DNA from: Labyrinthula sp. Ha
Taxonomy: Eukaryota > Sar > Bigyra > Labyrinthulida > Labyrinthulaceae
Assembly (NCBI GenBank): GCA_015227615.1
Contig: JAALGZ010000013.1
Location: forward strand, 1,116,001 to 1,180,000
Direction: 5' to 3'
DNA: 64,000 nt
Part shown: in pieces, positions 13,423-24,376 of the stretch
Position numbering within the stretch: the stretch's first letter is position 1
Layout of the letters: the number at the start of each line of letters is the position of its first letter
Position numbers and translations under genes: made by a program
The notes under the pieces: model-generated
Databases searched by the model: none
The model's input: only the letters and a program-made list of their open reading frames with translations
What the model was told of the DNA's origin: nothing

Positions 13423-13652
13423 TGGATCCGATTTTACTTATTCATGATTTAAGAATAAAATATTTCCCATATTTTTCTTATTGATTGATCTTAAAAAATT
13501 CAAAACCACTTTGATTCATTTTTGATAATCAATTGATGAACAGAATAAAACAAGAAACATTTTATATGTTCCAAAATCCCAATTTTCTTATTGATAATCT
13601 GAATAAATGCATGTTTAAGTAATTATTAACAAATTTTATCAAATTTGATACC
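13423..13652 (+). mobile_element. MITE, family A, older copy (TA-flanked)
   Basis: This 230-bp block is flanked by TA at 13421-13422 and 13653-13654. It aligns along its whole length, in opposite orientation, with the better preserved copy at 29496-29735. Shared words include CCCATATTTTTCT, ATTGATAATCTGAAT and AAATTTTATCAAAT. The terminal inverted repeats are eroded (TGGATCCGATTTTA on the left, complement of TGATACC on the right). The TA flanks suggest mobilisation by a Tc1/mariner-type transposase. There is no coding capacity. Confidence 0.7.
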
Positions 13653-14182
13653 TACTTTCAACAAAGGAATATCTTAACCTTAATACTTTCGCGACTTTGC
13701 TAAAGGTAAAATATTCAGGATTCTTAAGTGTATATCACCTTAGAGTCACTATGTTAAGATCGATCAAAGATATATCTTATAGCATAACAGATATATTATT
13801 TTGGTTTATGCTATCTAGTACAAAATTATGTTTTTTGGTTTCAAGCATGATTCCTAGAGCTTGACATTTTTGTTTGAGCATTCAACGAGCACGTCCTTTG
13901 CACAGTTTCAATGATAGCATACAGGGTAATTTTTATTAATATGATGTTTTGGCACAAAAAAATTATTATATTTATTGAAATATCTCTAGTTTATCACGAA
14001 AAAAAAAACGATCCAAGGACGGTGAAAAAAGTACTTTGCACACAATCACCCGATATTTCGGAAGAAGTGTACGAGAATCTCCCCAAAAACAACTATTTTC
14101 GCAACCCCCTCATCTGACCATCTTAGGCCAAATCCAAAAGAAGGGAAAAACAAATCTTTGTTTGATCATTCTTTGACGTAGG

Positions 14183-15268
14183 ATGAGTATAGCCAGAGTA
14201 TATGCGGATGCCAACGAGAAGAAACCAAAGGAATACTGGGATTATGAAAATCTGAAAATAAAATGGGGATCGGTTGACAACTATGAAGTCTCGAGAAAAA
14301 TAGGAAGAGGAAAGTACTCTGAAGTTTTTGACGGAGTTAATTTGCAAACGAATGATCGAGTCGTTGTTAAAATTCTAAAGCCGGTTAAAAAGAAAAAGAT
14401 AAAGAGAGAAATAAAAATATTACAGAACCTGCTGGGTGGCCCAAACATAGTTAAGTTGCTTGATGTTTGTAAGGATCCAGGGTCGAAGACACCAAGCCTC
14501 ATCTTCGAACACATCGATAACACAGACTTCAAAACCTTGTATCCTGAGCTCACTGACTTTGATATAAGATATTATATATATGAAATACTTAAGGCACTAG
14601 ATTTTTGTCATTCCCAAGGGATCATGCACCGGGATGTAAAACCTCATAACGTGATGATCGACCATAAGAAGCGTATTCTGAGATTAATTGATTGGGGTTT
14701 AGCCGAGTTTTATCATGCAAGAAGAGAATATAATGTTCGAGTGGCAAGCAGATACTTTAAGGGACCCGAACTCCTGGTAGATCTGCAAGATTATGACTAC
14801 TCTCTCGATATGTGGAGCTTAGGTTGCATGTTCGCAGGGATGATCTTTAGAAAAGAACCTTTCTTCCATGGCCAGAATAACTATGATCAACTAGTAAAGA
14901 TTGCCAAGGTGCTTGGAACTGATGAGCTGCTTAGCTACCTTGAGAAATATGATTTGGAGTTGGACCCTCAATTTGATGGTATCCTAGGCCGTCACAGCAA
15001 AAAACCTTGGTCAAGGTACGTCGGACCAGAAAATCAGCATCTAGTGACACCCGAAGCGCTGGATTTCTTGAGTCATCTTTTGAGATATGACCATCAAGAG
15101 CGAATTACAGCTAAGGAAGCACAGGATCATCCATATTTTGCGCCAGTAAGAAAATACCACGCAGAGAAGACCAAGGAAAGGACAAAAGCTGATACAGATA
15201 CCGAGCCCCAAAAAGATAGCGCAGAAACCCGTAATGCTGGAGGTGAGAACAAAGGAGCTATTGAGTAA
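14183..15268 (+). CDS. Casein kinase II catalytic subunit alpha
   Basis: 361 residues starting at ATG 14183 ([12 protein letters not shown], the usual CK2 alpha start) and ending in TAA/TAG at 15268. It is a serine/threonine kinase with broad roles in nucleus and cytoplasm, normally forming a tetramer with CK2 beta. Visible landmarks: a glycine loop GRGKYSEV at 41-48, ATP-binding Lys63, the basic substrate-recognition cluster [15 protein letters not shown] at 66-80, the catalytic motif HRDVKPHN with Asp151, and DWG in place of the common DFG (Asp170), which is diagnostic for CK2. [20 protein letters not shown] and the [20 protein letters not shown] segment are almost invariant in the family. 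Length is close to the 330-390 residues usual for CK2 alpha; the Lys/Glu/Thr-rich tail after about residue 325 is lineage-specific. It is intronless and ends 208 bp from the convergent RAD52 gene. Identification is very secure. Confidence 0.97.
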   Translation: MSIARVYADANEKKPKEYWDYENLKIKWGSVDNYEVSRKIGRGKYSEVFDGVNLQTNDRVVVKILKPVKKKKIKREIKILQNLLGGPNIVKLLDVCKDPGSKTPSLIFEHIDNTDFKTLYPELTDFDIRYYIYEILKALDFCHSQGIMHRDVKPHNVMIDHKKRILRLIDWGLAEFYHARREYNVRVASRYFKGPELLVDLQDYDYSLDMWSLGCMFAGMIFRKEPFFHGQNNYDQLVKIAKVLGTDELLSYLEKYDLELDPQFDGILGRHSKKPWSRYVGPENQHLVTPEALDFLSHLLRYDHQERITAKEAQDHPYFAPVRKYHAEKTKERTKADTDTEPQKDSAETRNAGGENKGAIE

Positions 15269-15476
15269 GATGAAGCATCGCCAAGTTAACTTTTTAAAGT
15301 TTTTCGTTGGTAACGACCTAGATTCCAAATACTGCACATATTTTACTTCCACCGTAGTAAGAAGTTCCCATCTAGCGCGGTATGATGTAACCCCTACTTC
15401 TAAAAATTTGAGATTAAAATACTATGGCGACTGTTCTTTCAGGTAATCAAAATATGCGAAGTCATACTCTCGTTGT

Positions 15477-16512
15477 TTAAGGAACTGAATTGAACCCAGA
15501 TATATCAACATTCCCCCAAAAATCATCATTTTCCTCTTCTGCCTCTTCATTCTTAACTGACGACGCAGCACTCGCGGTATTTGGAATCTGAGCAATACCA
15601 GAGCCACCGGAAGGCTTCGGCTTCAAGTGCGAGTGTTGTAAATGCTTGTTAACTCCGACCACCGCAGGATTTTGAATTTCGCGAAAGGGCTTGCGGCTTT
15701 GAATGTTTGGATTCACTGACTCTGACCTAGAAACTTCCGGCTTATGAGTGCTGCAATCCGTATCCGTTCGATGGGGCTTCTGTTTCGGTTGTTTACTAGG
15801 TGGAATCATGGTGTTGGAGTTGGTTTTGAGACTTGCACGAAAATTATCAGGAAAAGAAGTCAGTTTCTGTAGTTTATGCTTTGGGGTTGGTGCTTTCGTT
15901 CGCGGAATGTGTGCACTACTCGAGTGGGTAGTAGGAAGTTCTTGAACAGATTTAGATTGTGCTGTATGTTTTCTTGTCTTGATGTCTTGCAAGAGTTTTC
16001 GGCCAGCTTCAAGTTTTCTTTTTTTAATTTTCTCAGTGTGCTTTCTATCATATAAGCAGTTTCCAAGTTTACTGCCAAATATTCTCAGGGTTCTTTTTCT
16101 AGCATCAGAAACAGCCTGCTTAAGAGCTTTCTCCATTGCATCACCTCTGCTCTTCATGTTGGATGCATCGCCAAAGCCAACATCCGTATGTGACGCACCA
16201 GCTGCGAGTGAGATTTTCATTGTTGCACTACAAGCGACGGACCAGCGACCATTATTATTCTCGCAAAACAATATTTCCTTTTTCTCAATTGAACACGACC
16301 AACCGTCAAACCCAAAGATTTCATTAGCAATCTCCACGCACTTCCTTTGCAGTAATGAAAAAATAAATAAAACACCAGTGTTCAAGGTAGGACAACTTAG
16401 CTCCTCCGGGACCAGCTCGGGTAGATATTTCCTCTTCCAAAGGCTCTTTGAGTTTTTGACTTATCTTTGCCCTGTCTTCACTCGAAGGGACAGTCAAACT
16501 TTTTTGAAACAT
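15477..16512 (-). CDS. RAD52: RAD52 recombination mediator (two exons)
   Basis: Exon 1 is 16512-16376 and exon 2 is 16344-15477, giving 335 codons including TAA (334 residues). Neither exon frame alone covers the domain, but joining them across 16345-16375 yields GGAKLSYLEHWKCVEIANEI, which matches the beginning of the Rad52/Rad59 ring-forming DNA-annealing domain (family pattern GGxKVxYIExxxVIxLANEMFG). Further landmarks are IFGFDGWSCSI, DVGFGDASNMKSRGDAMEKA, VSDARKRTLRIFG and LGNCLYD. The core spans about residues 30-165. The remainder is basic and low-complexity, ending in an acidic segment EEENDDFWGNVD that could be a protein-binding site (inference). The start is the first ATG of exon 1; a GTG ten codons upstream is rejected. 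The protein anneals RPA-coated single strands and loads Rad51 in double-strand break repair. It is divergent from the dsRNA-binding gene 180 bp away. Confidence 0.93.
16345..16375 (-). other. 31-nt intron in RAD52
   Basis: On the minus strand the intron begins GTGTTTTATT and ends CTGCAAAG, so it is GT-AG. Removing exactly these 31 nt restores the Rad52 frame (CAC TG|G AAG TGC) and leaves a total coding length divisible by three. Reading through produces a stop 15 codons after the junction. Confidence 0.85.
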
Positions 16513-16691
16513 AGAAGAATCTTCCGTTTTCACCTCACCCACCCTGAATTTTCACAAAATCCTCATTAAATACTTTTTTTCCATCTTCTCTTTTGATATT
16601 CGTCTGTTTTCTCTACTTGTTATTGCGGACGCGATCTTTTTCCCTTAACGCTAAACGGAAGAATTTCTATAACACGTCATCAAATCCGCTA
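16513..16691. promoter_or_regulatory. Short bidirectional promoter region between RAD52 and the dsRBD gene
   Basis: Only 179 bp separate the two divergent start codons, so both promoters and 5' leaders must lie here. I see no convincing TATA box. Confidence 0.6.
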
Positions 16692-17710
16692 ATGGAAATT
16701 GAAGAAACCCCAATGAAGAGAAAAAAAACTAACATATCAAGCTCTCGAGCTTTGATTCATGCATGGTGTCAGCAGTGTGGGTACTAGTACTTTTTTAGTT
16801 ATTTATAGTGTCGAAATATCTGAAACATTTGTAGAAACAGTAACAGTAAAAGACAGAAGTGTGGATATCACCCCTTTCGTTATATTTTTAGTTCATCTGT
16901 GAGCTGCACTATCTGGAAGATGAACATAAAGTAAAAGGAGGAGTGTTTGCAGTAAAGAAGCAAGCGATAAATTCAGCATACGAGAAGATGTGGAGTCATA
17001 TTAAACACAACTATGTTTGTAAGGATCTGGAGCTGCTAGAAGAGGATTCCATAAGTTTGCACAGTGCTGGCAGAACGCTGCCATCTTTCCAGTCCAAGCT
17101 AAGCCGAGCTTTAACAGAATTCTCTAATGGTAGCATAAATGGACATTATCGGTCAAGATTAGATGATTGGGCAAAAAAGGCTCACAAGAAGAATTTTCGG
17201 CAATTGTTTGAAGTAGAAACATCGCAGGAAGGTAATATGTTTCAGGCTACTCTCAAACTACGGGGCACAGACGTTGAGAAATATGGCTATCCAGCTAGGT
17301 CAAAGAAAGAAACACTCTATGATGCATGTAAGAAAATGTGGGTGCATATAGAACAAGAGGTGCGTTCAAACAAGAGTAAAGAAAATAATTCTGGTGTTTT
17401 GTTGAAGTATGATGCGTTGATTGGTGATAAAATCCTTGACTTTCTTCTTGTTTTGTATTATGATGAACAAGTTCGAAGCGGGAATCCAAACTTCGTGGAA
17501 CACGCTGCTGAGATGCAAAAGTTTATTTCAGCGAGGTCGTCGAATGAGAACCTTATGAGAAAAATGGGCGAGTTTGGACTAGAATATACTGGGCATTCTG
17601 TTAACGACCCTTCTAACGTCGAAAAATGGGTGAAGGAAAGATTTTATGAGAATAGGAGAGATATTCAAAAAACGATGAACGACATCAAGACACTTTTTGA
17701 AAACAAATAG
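16692..17710 (+). CDS. Two-dsRBD protein with degenerate RNase III-like domain (three exons)
   Basis: Proposed exons are 16692-16780, 16809-16839 and 16892-17710 (939 nt, 312 residues, stop TAG). The first ATG gives MEIEETPMKRKKTN. Joined exons 1-3 form a first double-stranded-RNA-binding domain at about residues 16-75 (SRALIHAWCQQCG, FICELHYLEDE, FAVKKQAINSAYEKMW). A second dsRBD lies at about 127-197 (FRQLFEVETSQ, FQATLKLRG, ARSKKETLYDACKKMW). The C-terminal part resembles an RNase III domain: LIGDKILDFLLVLYY aligns with the family LGDxxLxxxxxxYL, and SNENLMRKMGEFGLE with SNexLAxxAxxLGL. The catalytic Glu four residues before the GD aspartate is Ala, and no second DxxE motif is seen, so it should be non-catalytic. 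It could belong with RNase III-like ribosome or RNA-processing partners. The alternative intron-2 donor (16846) would add VT. Confidence 0.75.
16781..16808 (+). other. 28-nt intron in the dsRBD gene
   Basis: Begins GTACTAGTAC and ends TTATTTATAG. Removal joins GG to TGTC and restores the first dsRBD (WCQQCGVEISETF). Reading through hits TAG two codons later, and the only other nearby AG gives an immediate stop. Confidence 0.7.
16840..16891 (+). other. 52-nt intron in the dsRBD gene
   Basis: Begins GTAACAGTAA and ends ATATTTTTAG, phase 0. An equally good donor six bases downstream (16846) would make it 46 nt. An in-frame TAG directly precedes exon 3, so an intron is required if the dsRBD is intact. 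Confidence 0.7.
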
Positions 17711-20700
17711 TTGAATAGGTGGAAGCCTTTTGCTAGCAAGTATTACTCAGTTTCTATTGTACTTGAAGTAAGATGCTCTGCTTTTTTTATTTTAATCACA
17801 CTCTTGGTCAGGCATTTTACTTTTTATCTTTGTCGGCGGCAGTTCCTTTTAATTTTAATATTACTTACCTTGAGTCTAAACACAAGAAGAGTGCAAATTT
17901 TAACTGGAGCTTCAGGATGTACCAACAGAAAACTGAAACATATGTCAGCTGCTGTGTAGGTCCTGAAGACTATAGATTTACCAATTAGGTAGATTCTCAA
18001 GTAAGGCAAAGAGAAAATGGGGTTACAGCTCCCCTAGAATGTTTAGGATTGTTTAACTAAGTTCTTAGCTTTAGGAATTTGGTTTAGCTGTTTTGAAGAA
18101 ACTACTTAGCTATTGATTTGTCTTATGCTTGATGCCTTCAATTGGGAAGTTAATGTACGTAAGAGTATTAGCCAAGTAACTTAACTATAAATACCTTGCT
18201 TATTAGACTTTTAAGTTTTAATTCCTTTGCTAATAACAGTATTCTTGGTTCATTTGATACCTAGGTCTCAATTGGATGTGTGTTTTCCTAAGAACTATGA
18301 GCATTACCTTAAGCGTTTTCTGTGCTAATTCCAGATTCGTGTTGTACGAATGCATAACTTATCTCTTATCTGCCTGGCCTAAATAGTTGTTGGCGAATTA
18401 ACCACTTAACCAACTATTCATTGAATATATATTAAATAATACATATCTACAAAGTGCTCGAGTAGCTTCTCATACAAGTAATAACTACTCTGCATAGGTT
18501 AATAATGTTGCTAGAGATTTCTATGGGTAGGTCTAGCTGAGGTCTGTTTGGCTTCCTTTCGAACCTATTATGTGCAAGATCAATTTGAGTGAACAGGTCT
18601 GGAGATAGGTAGTGGTTCTCCTAATTATCATTGTCTTGTCATTTTACTTTGACTTGAATTCAAAGTCTAAATGGTTTAAGAAGATACTTTTTGTCATTGT
18701 AGACTAGCTGAAAGCCAACCTAAGCTATGAGCACTTAGAACTTATATAAATTAATCCACCATTTCTGTAATATTAATAGTCAAGCAGCCAGAAAATTCCT
18801 AGTTAAGGGTCTATGGGTTAATGATATCTGTAATGACGACATCTGGGATCAGCAGAAAACATTCTCTTGCATTATGAAGTACCAAACACTAAGAGGCAAG
18901 AAAAACATTCTCCAATTATTTGATGGCTACAATACTTGTGCTCCCGTTTACAGATCTAGTAAGGCGTTTAACCTCTCTTCTTTTTCATTATGCTTCTTCC
19001 GGCACATTTTGCTCAAATCCCGGTGAACTGCTACTCTTTATTTTCTCTTGAAGGGTTCTGTTGATGCATTTAATAGAGCTCATGACTTTTGCGTTTTTTG
19101 CTCTTGCTTGGAGAAACTGGATAGCGCGATTTTGTCCATATGATATGCTGGATTTCCTTCTTTGCGACCCTAGTCTAGCAACACCAGACTACAGCATAAC
19201 TCTTAAACTAACAATATTTGCTAAGCTCTTTGAAATGACTTTATTTACTTTGTTGCTGTATTCATTTCAGTTATACTAGAAGATCAAAAGTTTTCAACTA
19301 AAATCTCAAGCTAAGAAACTCTTTCTTGATTTATTGTTTAGACTCTGGACAAACTTTTGAACTTAATGTTAATTATGCAATGTTTGATGCAAATAGTTTT
19401 AACACTTAGGTATTAAGCGACTTTGGTTTTCCAAATATAGCTCAAATTAAGCAGTTTTTCTTGATTTGACTTAAGACTTGTGGGATTTTCTTTGTTAGAT
19501 ACGGCAAGTACTAGTTATGGCTAGTTGTCTAAAGTACTGTTATATTGTTTAATTATTTCTCAAATATTTACCTATAATATTATTAAAACACATGTACGAA
19601 ATGGAATGGGGATAGCATTCTATATATATTCTGAAGAAGGAATAAGTCTAGTTGCTCCTTTTTTTTGCTCTGCTGAGTACTCTCAACTTTTAAGCAGAGA
19701 CCTTGTCAAGTATTAAATTTTCTCAGCTTTCTAGGAAATAACTTGTATTCTTAGAAGACGTGATACGATCATCGTTGTGTGGCTTCTTTCAAGAGTTTAA
19801 TACGGTTTTTGTACTACTACCCTCTGTTCACGTCACCCGAGATAATAGCGTAATCGTTTCCATTTTGAATTCATTCGCCCCTTAAACTCACTCTATTGCT
19901 ATGTTGAAAATAATTCAAGCCTGCGATTTTAGTCTTCACAGTATCTTTTCTAACTAGATAATCACTTTCACTTGTGTTCCCATCGAAGCTTAGTACCATT
20001 CTATGATGTTTTTTATTATTTAAATGTAGCTGTGATTTCTAAGCTACACAGATAAGGGATACCAGGAAAAAATGGCTTAGGAATACGGTCACTATAATAA
20101 AAGAACATCCTTAAGCAATTCTAGATACCACTTACCATGATAAAATTAAGTATATTACAGTCGAACCCCTCTTACTTTAAAACTTGCATAAACATTGCGA
20201 AGAAAATCCAAACACTACATAGGATAATAGATACCAAAGTAAATGTATTCACCTAACATATCAAGAATACTTTAACTAGGTAACACTTATGATTATTAAT
20301 TAATGCTAATGGGTTGACCCCTGCTCGTACCTGTTGTCAAGTTGCTCTTAGAATTATTGATGGTAAACACTCCCTAGACACTCTAATGCCTCTTTAGTTA
20401 GCAATATTAGTGTTTCCTAATACCTATCATGTTTAGCTGAAACTCATATTTGTTCCAGTTTGCTCTAACCCCAACTCATAAACGCTTCTCCAACCACATC
20501 TACTCCAGAATCATGAAATTTTTGTTAATTTGCTACTTGTGGATTTATATCCACTCTTATCATGCCAACTGCTAAAATATTTAAATTTGTTCTGTGTATG
20601 AAACATTGCATCATCGAGCAACCTAATGAAGGATGATACATTTGGTCCGCGCAGTTCAGTAAGAACTATTGCTAGTTGAATCCTTAAGTTACACTACCGG

Positions 20701-22110
20701 ATTAGAATACAGCACTAGACCTCATTGTTATAGATAACCAATTTTCGTGACACAAACAAAGTGAATTGTGACTGTCTTTCAACTTCTTGAATTGGTTAGC
20801 TAAATATGTTTAGAATAAATGATATCTCGAATGTGGTCTCTTGTAAGAAGCTATAGAATTCATGACGTATGTTGAGATTATTTGGTGTTGTATAAGGAGT
20901 TTTTGGGATATGTGAGGCATCATGAAGTATATAAGGAAGTCTATAAAAGCACTATTAGAGCTTTATTAGGAAGTTCTCCTATAGATGTCACTTTGGGATG
21001 TATAGTTTTAATAATTGTACAACAATACTCTCAAAAGAATTTCTACAGCTGAGAATCTTCGAGTAAGGAAAAGCATAAAACCATATGAAAAACAAGATTA
21101 TAGTAGCGATAGGCATTAAGGAGTAACATAATGCCTACAAGAAACTACATTAGACTCTTCGAAGTATTAGATGCGTTAAAAAGGTTGTAATCTCTATGGC
21201 GCAGAGACTCCTCCAGCTAAGGATTGGAATTTAGCTGTAAGAATTTAGATAAAGCTACACTAAATATTCCAACCTAGGAAATCCAAGAATAAATATATCT
21301 AACAAGGATTTAAGCTTTGGTTTTATTTAGTGCATTGGGAGCATCTAAGTTGCAGGAGGTTATCTATACAAGTTGATCGAGGTTTAATCTGCCGTGTATA
21401 GCTATTTGATCACTTAGACTTCGCCAGCTCTCCATCAGCAGGTCAAATTTTCACTTGCCAAGTACAGTAAGAGAGGCAAAATTAAATGGTTCATCATTTG
21501 CAAAACCCCAAACAAGATATGCAGACACAGGAAAAGAAATTTACAGAGAGCCCTATTAAAATTGAGGATTATTTAATTCGTAGAGGGGTTACCCGATTGT
21601 CAGTAGTATTAATGGGGAAAATACCTGGTTAATGCGGAAAACTTAGCATGAGCAGAACTGGTAAGGTTTGTAAGTAGTAAATTGTAGTTTAGCATCCATT
21701 TAAGTCTTGTATGCTTAAAAACCGCGCCTCCAACATTCGAGACATACAAACAGTCTTCAAACCTACTCTTCCCCAGCGAATAAAATGCACAAAGTGATAT
21801 TTTCAAACACTTCCAAGAACCACATCTGAAGAGAACAAGAAACCAAAACAAATGATTTAGTACGCAATATTTATGACGAGGATTGTTTCAACAACTGGAC
21901 ACTATATCGACTTCATCGAGCAACAACATAATTAACCACATTTGATCGCAGACAAGACTAGGATTCTTATTTCAATCGTACGATTTCAGCAAATTTTTTT
22001 CTCGTGGAGTTAGTCAGAATCTGGCTACTGTAAACATGTCTAACTATGACACTTATATATTTAAATTAACTATATCCGTCAAGATAATCTATATTATTTA
22101 TTTTTCTGGT
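17711..22110. other. Intergenic region, no gene seen
   Basis: 4.4 kb lie between the 3' ends of the dsRBD gene and the gamma-glutamyltransferase gene. Open frames are at most about 80 codons and look random. No inverted-repeat element, tRNA or simple tandem array stands out. Confidence 0.55.
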
Positions 22111-24048
22111 TTACAAGTCTGAACCAGCTACAGTTCCATCTCTTCTTTGATCAGCACCACCAATAAGAGTAGTACTACCATCTGCCTCTTGCACGATTTC
22201 AATGATGGACAAACCACTAGTCATACCTGTTACAACCAAGTTATGGCCCTTTGCATTAAGAAGCTCCTCCATTAATGTCACGTTATAATCCAACGTTACT
22301 CCCTCAATAGTTGGCTCCATCGAAGAACCAGTTGCTGAGTTTCTGTTCATGTAATGGGGCACATTTACGGCTTCCTGAGGATCTAATTCATAGTCAATCA
22401 TGCTAACGATACTCTGACACGTATATCCAATGATTCTACTTCCACCTGGACTTCCTGTCACATATTTTACTACTTTCTCACCATCCACTTCCTCAAAAAC
22501 AATACTTGGAGACATTGAAGAACGAGGCCTCTTGTTTGCTTGAACCCTGTTTGCAGCTGGATTTCCATCACTTCCAGTTGGGTCAAAATTAAAGTCAGTC
22601 AACTCATTATTAAGCATAAATCCATCTACCATAACTCCATTTCCAAAAGAGGATTCTATTGTTGTCGTAACAGAGAGTGCATTCCCATATCTGTCTACAA
22701 TGGACACATGAGCTGTTCCCGAATTCTTTGCTTTGTTTGTTTGTGTAAAAGACAGCTCTTCTGCACCAGGTGGAACACCTGCATCTGCAACTCCCATATC
22801 AACATCTGTAATCAACTCTGATCTCTCAGAAAGATAATCTTTATCTAGCATACCAGCAATAGGAACATCTACAAAATCAGAGTCACCAACGTACATCCCT
22901 CTGTCGGCAAATGCAAGTCTCATAGCCTCGTTGTAGTTATGAATATCATCAATATTCAAAGGATATGGAAAATCATCATTCCCTTCTGTGTTTGGTTCAA
23001 AGTTCTCCAGAATTCCTAAGATTTGACCTACAGCCAAAGCTCCACTACTTGGTGGTCCCATCCCACAAACCTCATACCCTCTGTAATCAAAGCAAACTGG
23101 TTCTCTTTCAACAATATTATAATTTGCTAGATCATCTACAGTCATATCACCACTTATTCTTGGATCATTTTGAACAGCAGCTGCAATATCTTCCGCAATT
23201 TGCCCAAAATAAAAAGCATCACTTCCTCCATCTCTCAGAGCCTCAAGCGTTAAAGCATATTCCTCATTCTGCATGAACGCACCTTCAGGTTTCGCACTGC
23301 AGTTAATAATATTTCCTTCTTCATCTTCTTCAAAGCTAACGTACATTTCGAAGGCATTCACATCTCTTAAAAACACTCTGTTCTCTTCATCACATCCGGC
23401 ATTTGAGCTCAACAGGCTTGCGATTTGATCACTACTTCTTCCTGTAAAACTGTAACCATTTCTTGCTAAGTCTATTGCATAGTCAAAAAGCTCGCCAGAT
23501 GTCCAATTCAACACTCCCCATCTGTCTTGCATATACTCCATTGCCTTAAGCACTCCTGGAACTCCCACTGATAGGCCACTTTGCCAAGCCTCTATGAAAC
23601 TGAGTTCACCAAATCTATCTTCAGTAGATGCTGCTGGGGCCTTTTCCCTTGCATCAATCGTTGTTGTCTCTCCAGTCTCTGCATCGTAGTATACAAGAAA
23701 CATTCCGCCACCAATTCCGCAACTCTGAGGTTCTACCAGTGAAAGAACCACTTGTGCAGCTACAAAAGCATCTGCAGCTGTTCCTCCCATCTCCAAAATC
23801 TGTTGACCAGCTGCTGACGCTAAAGGTGTAGAAGTAACAATCATCTCCTGAGTAAAAGAAACCGAATCAGGAAGACCATCTGTAACTTCTTCGGAGCTTG
23901 AGTTTCCATCGTCTTCTCCGTCAGCAACAGCTGCAATTATTCCGAAAACAAAGATAATAACAACAGCAAACGGTCCTAGATATTTGAATATACTGTCCTT
24001 CTCCTCCTTATTAGACTGAACTTCAACCTTTGCATCCTTCTTTTCCAT
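22111..24048 (-). CDS. Gamma-glutamyltransferase (glutathione hydrolase), type II membrane protein
   Basis: 645 residues in one exon, starting at ATG 24048 and ending in TAA. A cytosolic Lys/Glu-rich head (1-20) is followed by a signal anchor at about 21-43 (YLGPFAVVIIFVFGIIAAV) and an acidic, Ser-rich linker, so the catalytic part faces outside or the lumen. The Ntn-hydrolase fold is clear: a conserved Arg in IDAREKAP (134), MGPPSSGALAVGQIL, and the autocleavage and nucleophile Thr445 in NSGTAHVSIVD, followed by NALSVTTTIESSFGNG, MLNNELTDF and GSPGGSRI. Cleavage before Thr445 should give large and small subunits. It cleaves the gamma-glutamyl bond of glutathione and transfers it to water or amino acids. 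Length is slightly above the 560-600 usual because of the head and linker. It stands alone; a LINE is inserted about 280 bp upstream of the start, where it could affect the promoter. Confidence 0.95.
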   Translation of the reverse strand: MEKKDAKVEVQSNKEEKDSIFKYLGPFAVVIIFVFGIIAAVADGEDDGNSSSEEVTDGLPDSVSFTQEMIVTSTPLASAAGQQILEMGGTAADAFVAAQVVLSLVEPQSCGIGGGMFLVYYDAETGETTTIDAREKAPAASTEDRFGELSFIEAWQSGLSVGVPGVLKAMEYMQDRWGVLNWTSGELFDYAIDLARNGYSFTGRSSDQIASLLSSNAGCDEENRVFLRDVNAFEMYVSFEEDEEGNIINCSAKPEGAFMQNEEYALTLEALRDGGSDAFYFGQIAEDIAAAVQNDPRISGDMTVDDLANYNIVEREPVCFDYRGYEVCGMGPPSSGALAVGQILGILENFEPNTEGNDDFPYPLNIDDIHNYNEAMRLAFADRGMYVGDSDFVDVPIAGMLDKDYLSERSELITDVDMGVADAGVPPGAEELSFTQTNKAKNSGTAHVSIVDRYGNALSVTTTIESSFGNGVMVDGFMLNNELTDFNFDPTGSDGNPAANRVQANKRPRSSMSPSIVFEEVDGEKVVKYVTGSPGGSRIIGYTCQSIVSMIDYELDPQEAVNVPHYMNRNSATGSSMEPTIEGVTLDYNVTLMEELLNAKGHNLVVTGMTSGLSIIEIVQEADGSTTLIGGADQRRDGTVAGSDL

Positions 24049-24323
24049 TTTTTTATTTTAGTTTCTTTTCTGTCCGTTATATTATATTCTATTCAACGGA
24101 AATATTGGAAATGTGATTTAAGTAGGAAAGACTTATACATGGTAGTAATAGCTTAACGAATAGTATGTGTTCTAAAAGTAGTATATATATACAGTATTAG
24201 AATGTGCTATACAGAAAATCCTGGTAAAAGGAAAATGCGTCATCTCGGAGAAAATACAGATAAATTAATATTAACGTTAGAAATAAGTATGTTGATTGTT
24301 TTCTTTGTAAATAGATAAAGGGA

Positions 24324-24334
24324 AAAAGAAATTA
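24324..24334 (+). repeat. Left target-site duplication of the LINE
   Basis: AAAAGAAATTA here is identical to 28311-28321 and the match stops exactly at 11 bp on both sides. It directly precedes the LINE. Confidence 0.7.
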
Positions 24335-24376
24335 AAATTTTTGGGAAACGGAAAATTTGGAAACAAAGAAACCGTT

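Larger units (their letters stand above)
5357..14182. other. Gene-poor region with mobile-element remnants
   Basis: 8.8 kb separate the membrane-protein gene from CK2 alpha, and I find no host gene I can support. What can be identified is an element with long inverted repeats (5979-7008), a TA-flanked MITE (13423-13652), and a short direct repeat (7324-7364 and 8343-8386) built around GGGTTAGG and ACAGAAGAAAA. A frame of 150 codons at 7572-8024 has no ATG near its start and no recognisable domain. A small hairpin (GGTAGGT at 12863 and ACCTACC at 12908) is also visible. Intron-rich genes made of very short exons could be missed by eye. Confidence 0.5.

Noticed and set aside
22540-23831. Plus-strand ORFs of 67-103 codons opposite the gamma-glutamyltransferase gene
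   Set aside because: They are antisense shadows of a strongly conserved coding frame.
24341-24376. Upstream TTG start for the LINE ORF
   Set aside because: Non-ATG initiation is unlikely; the first ATG is at 24377 and the element border is at 24335.
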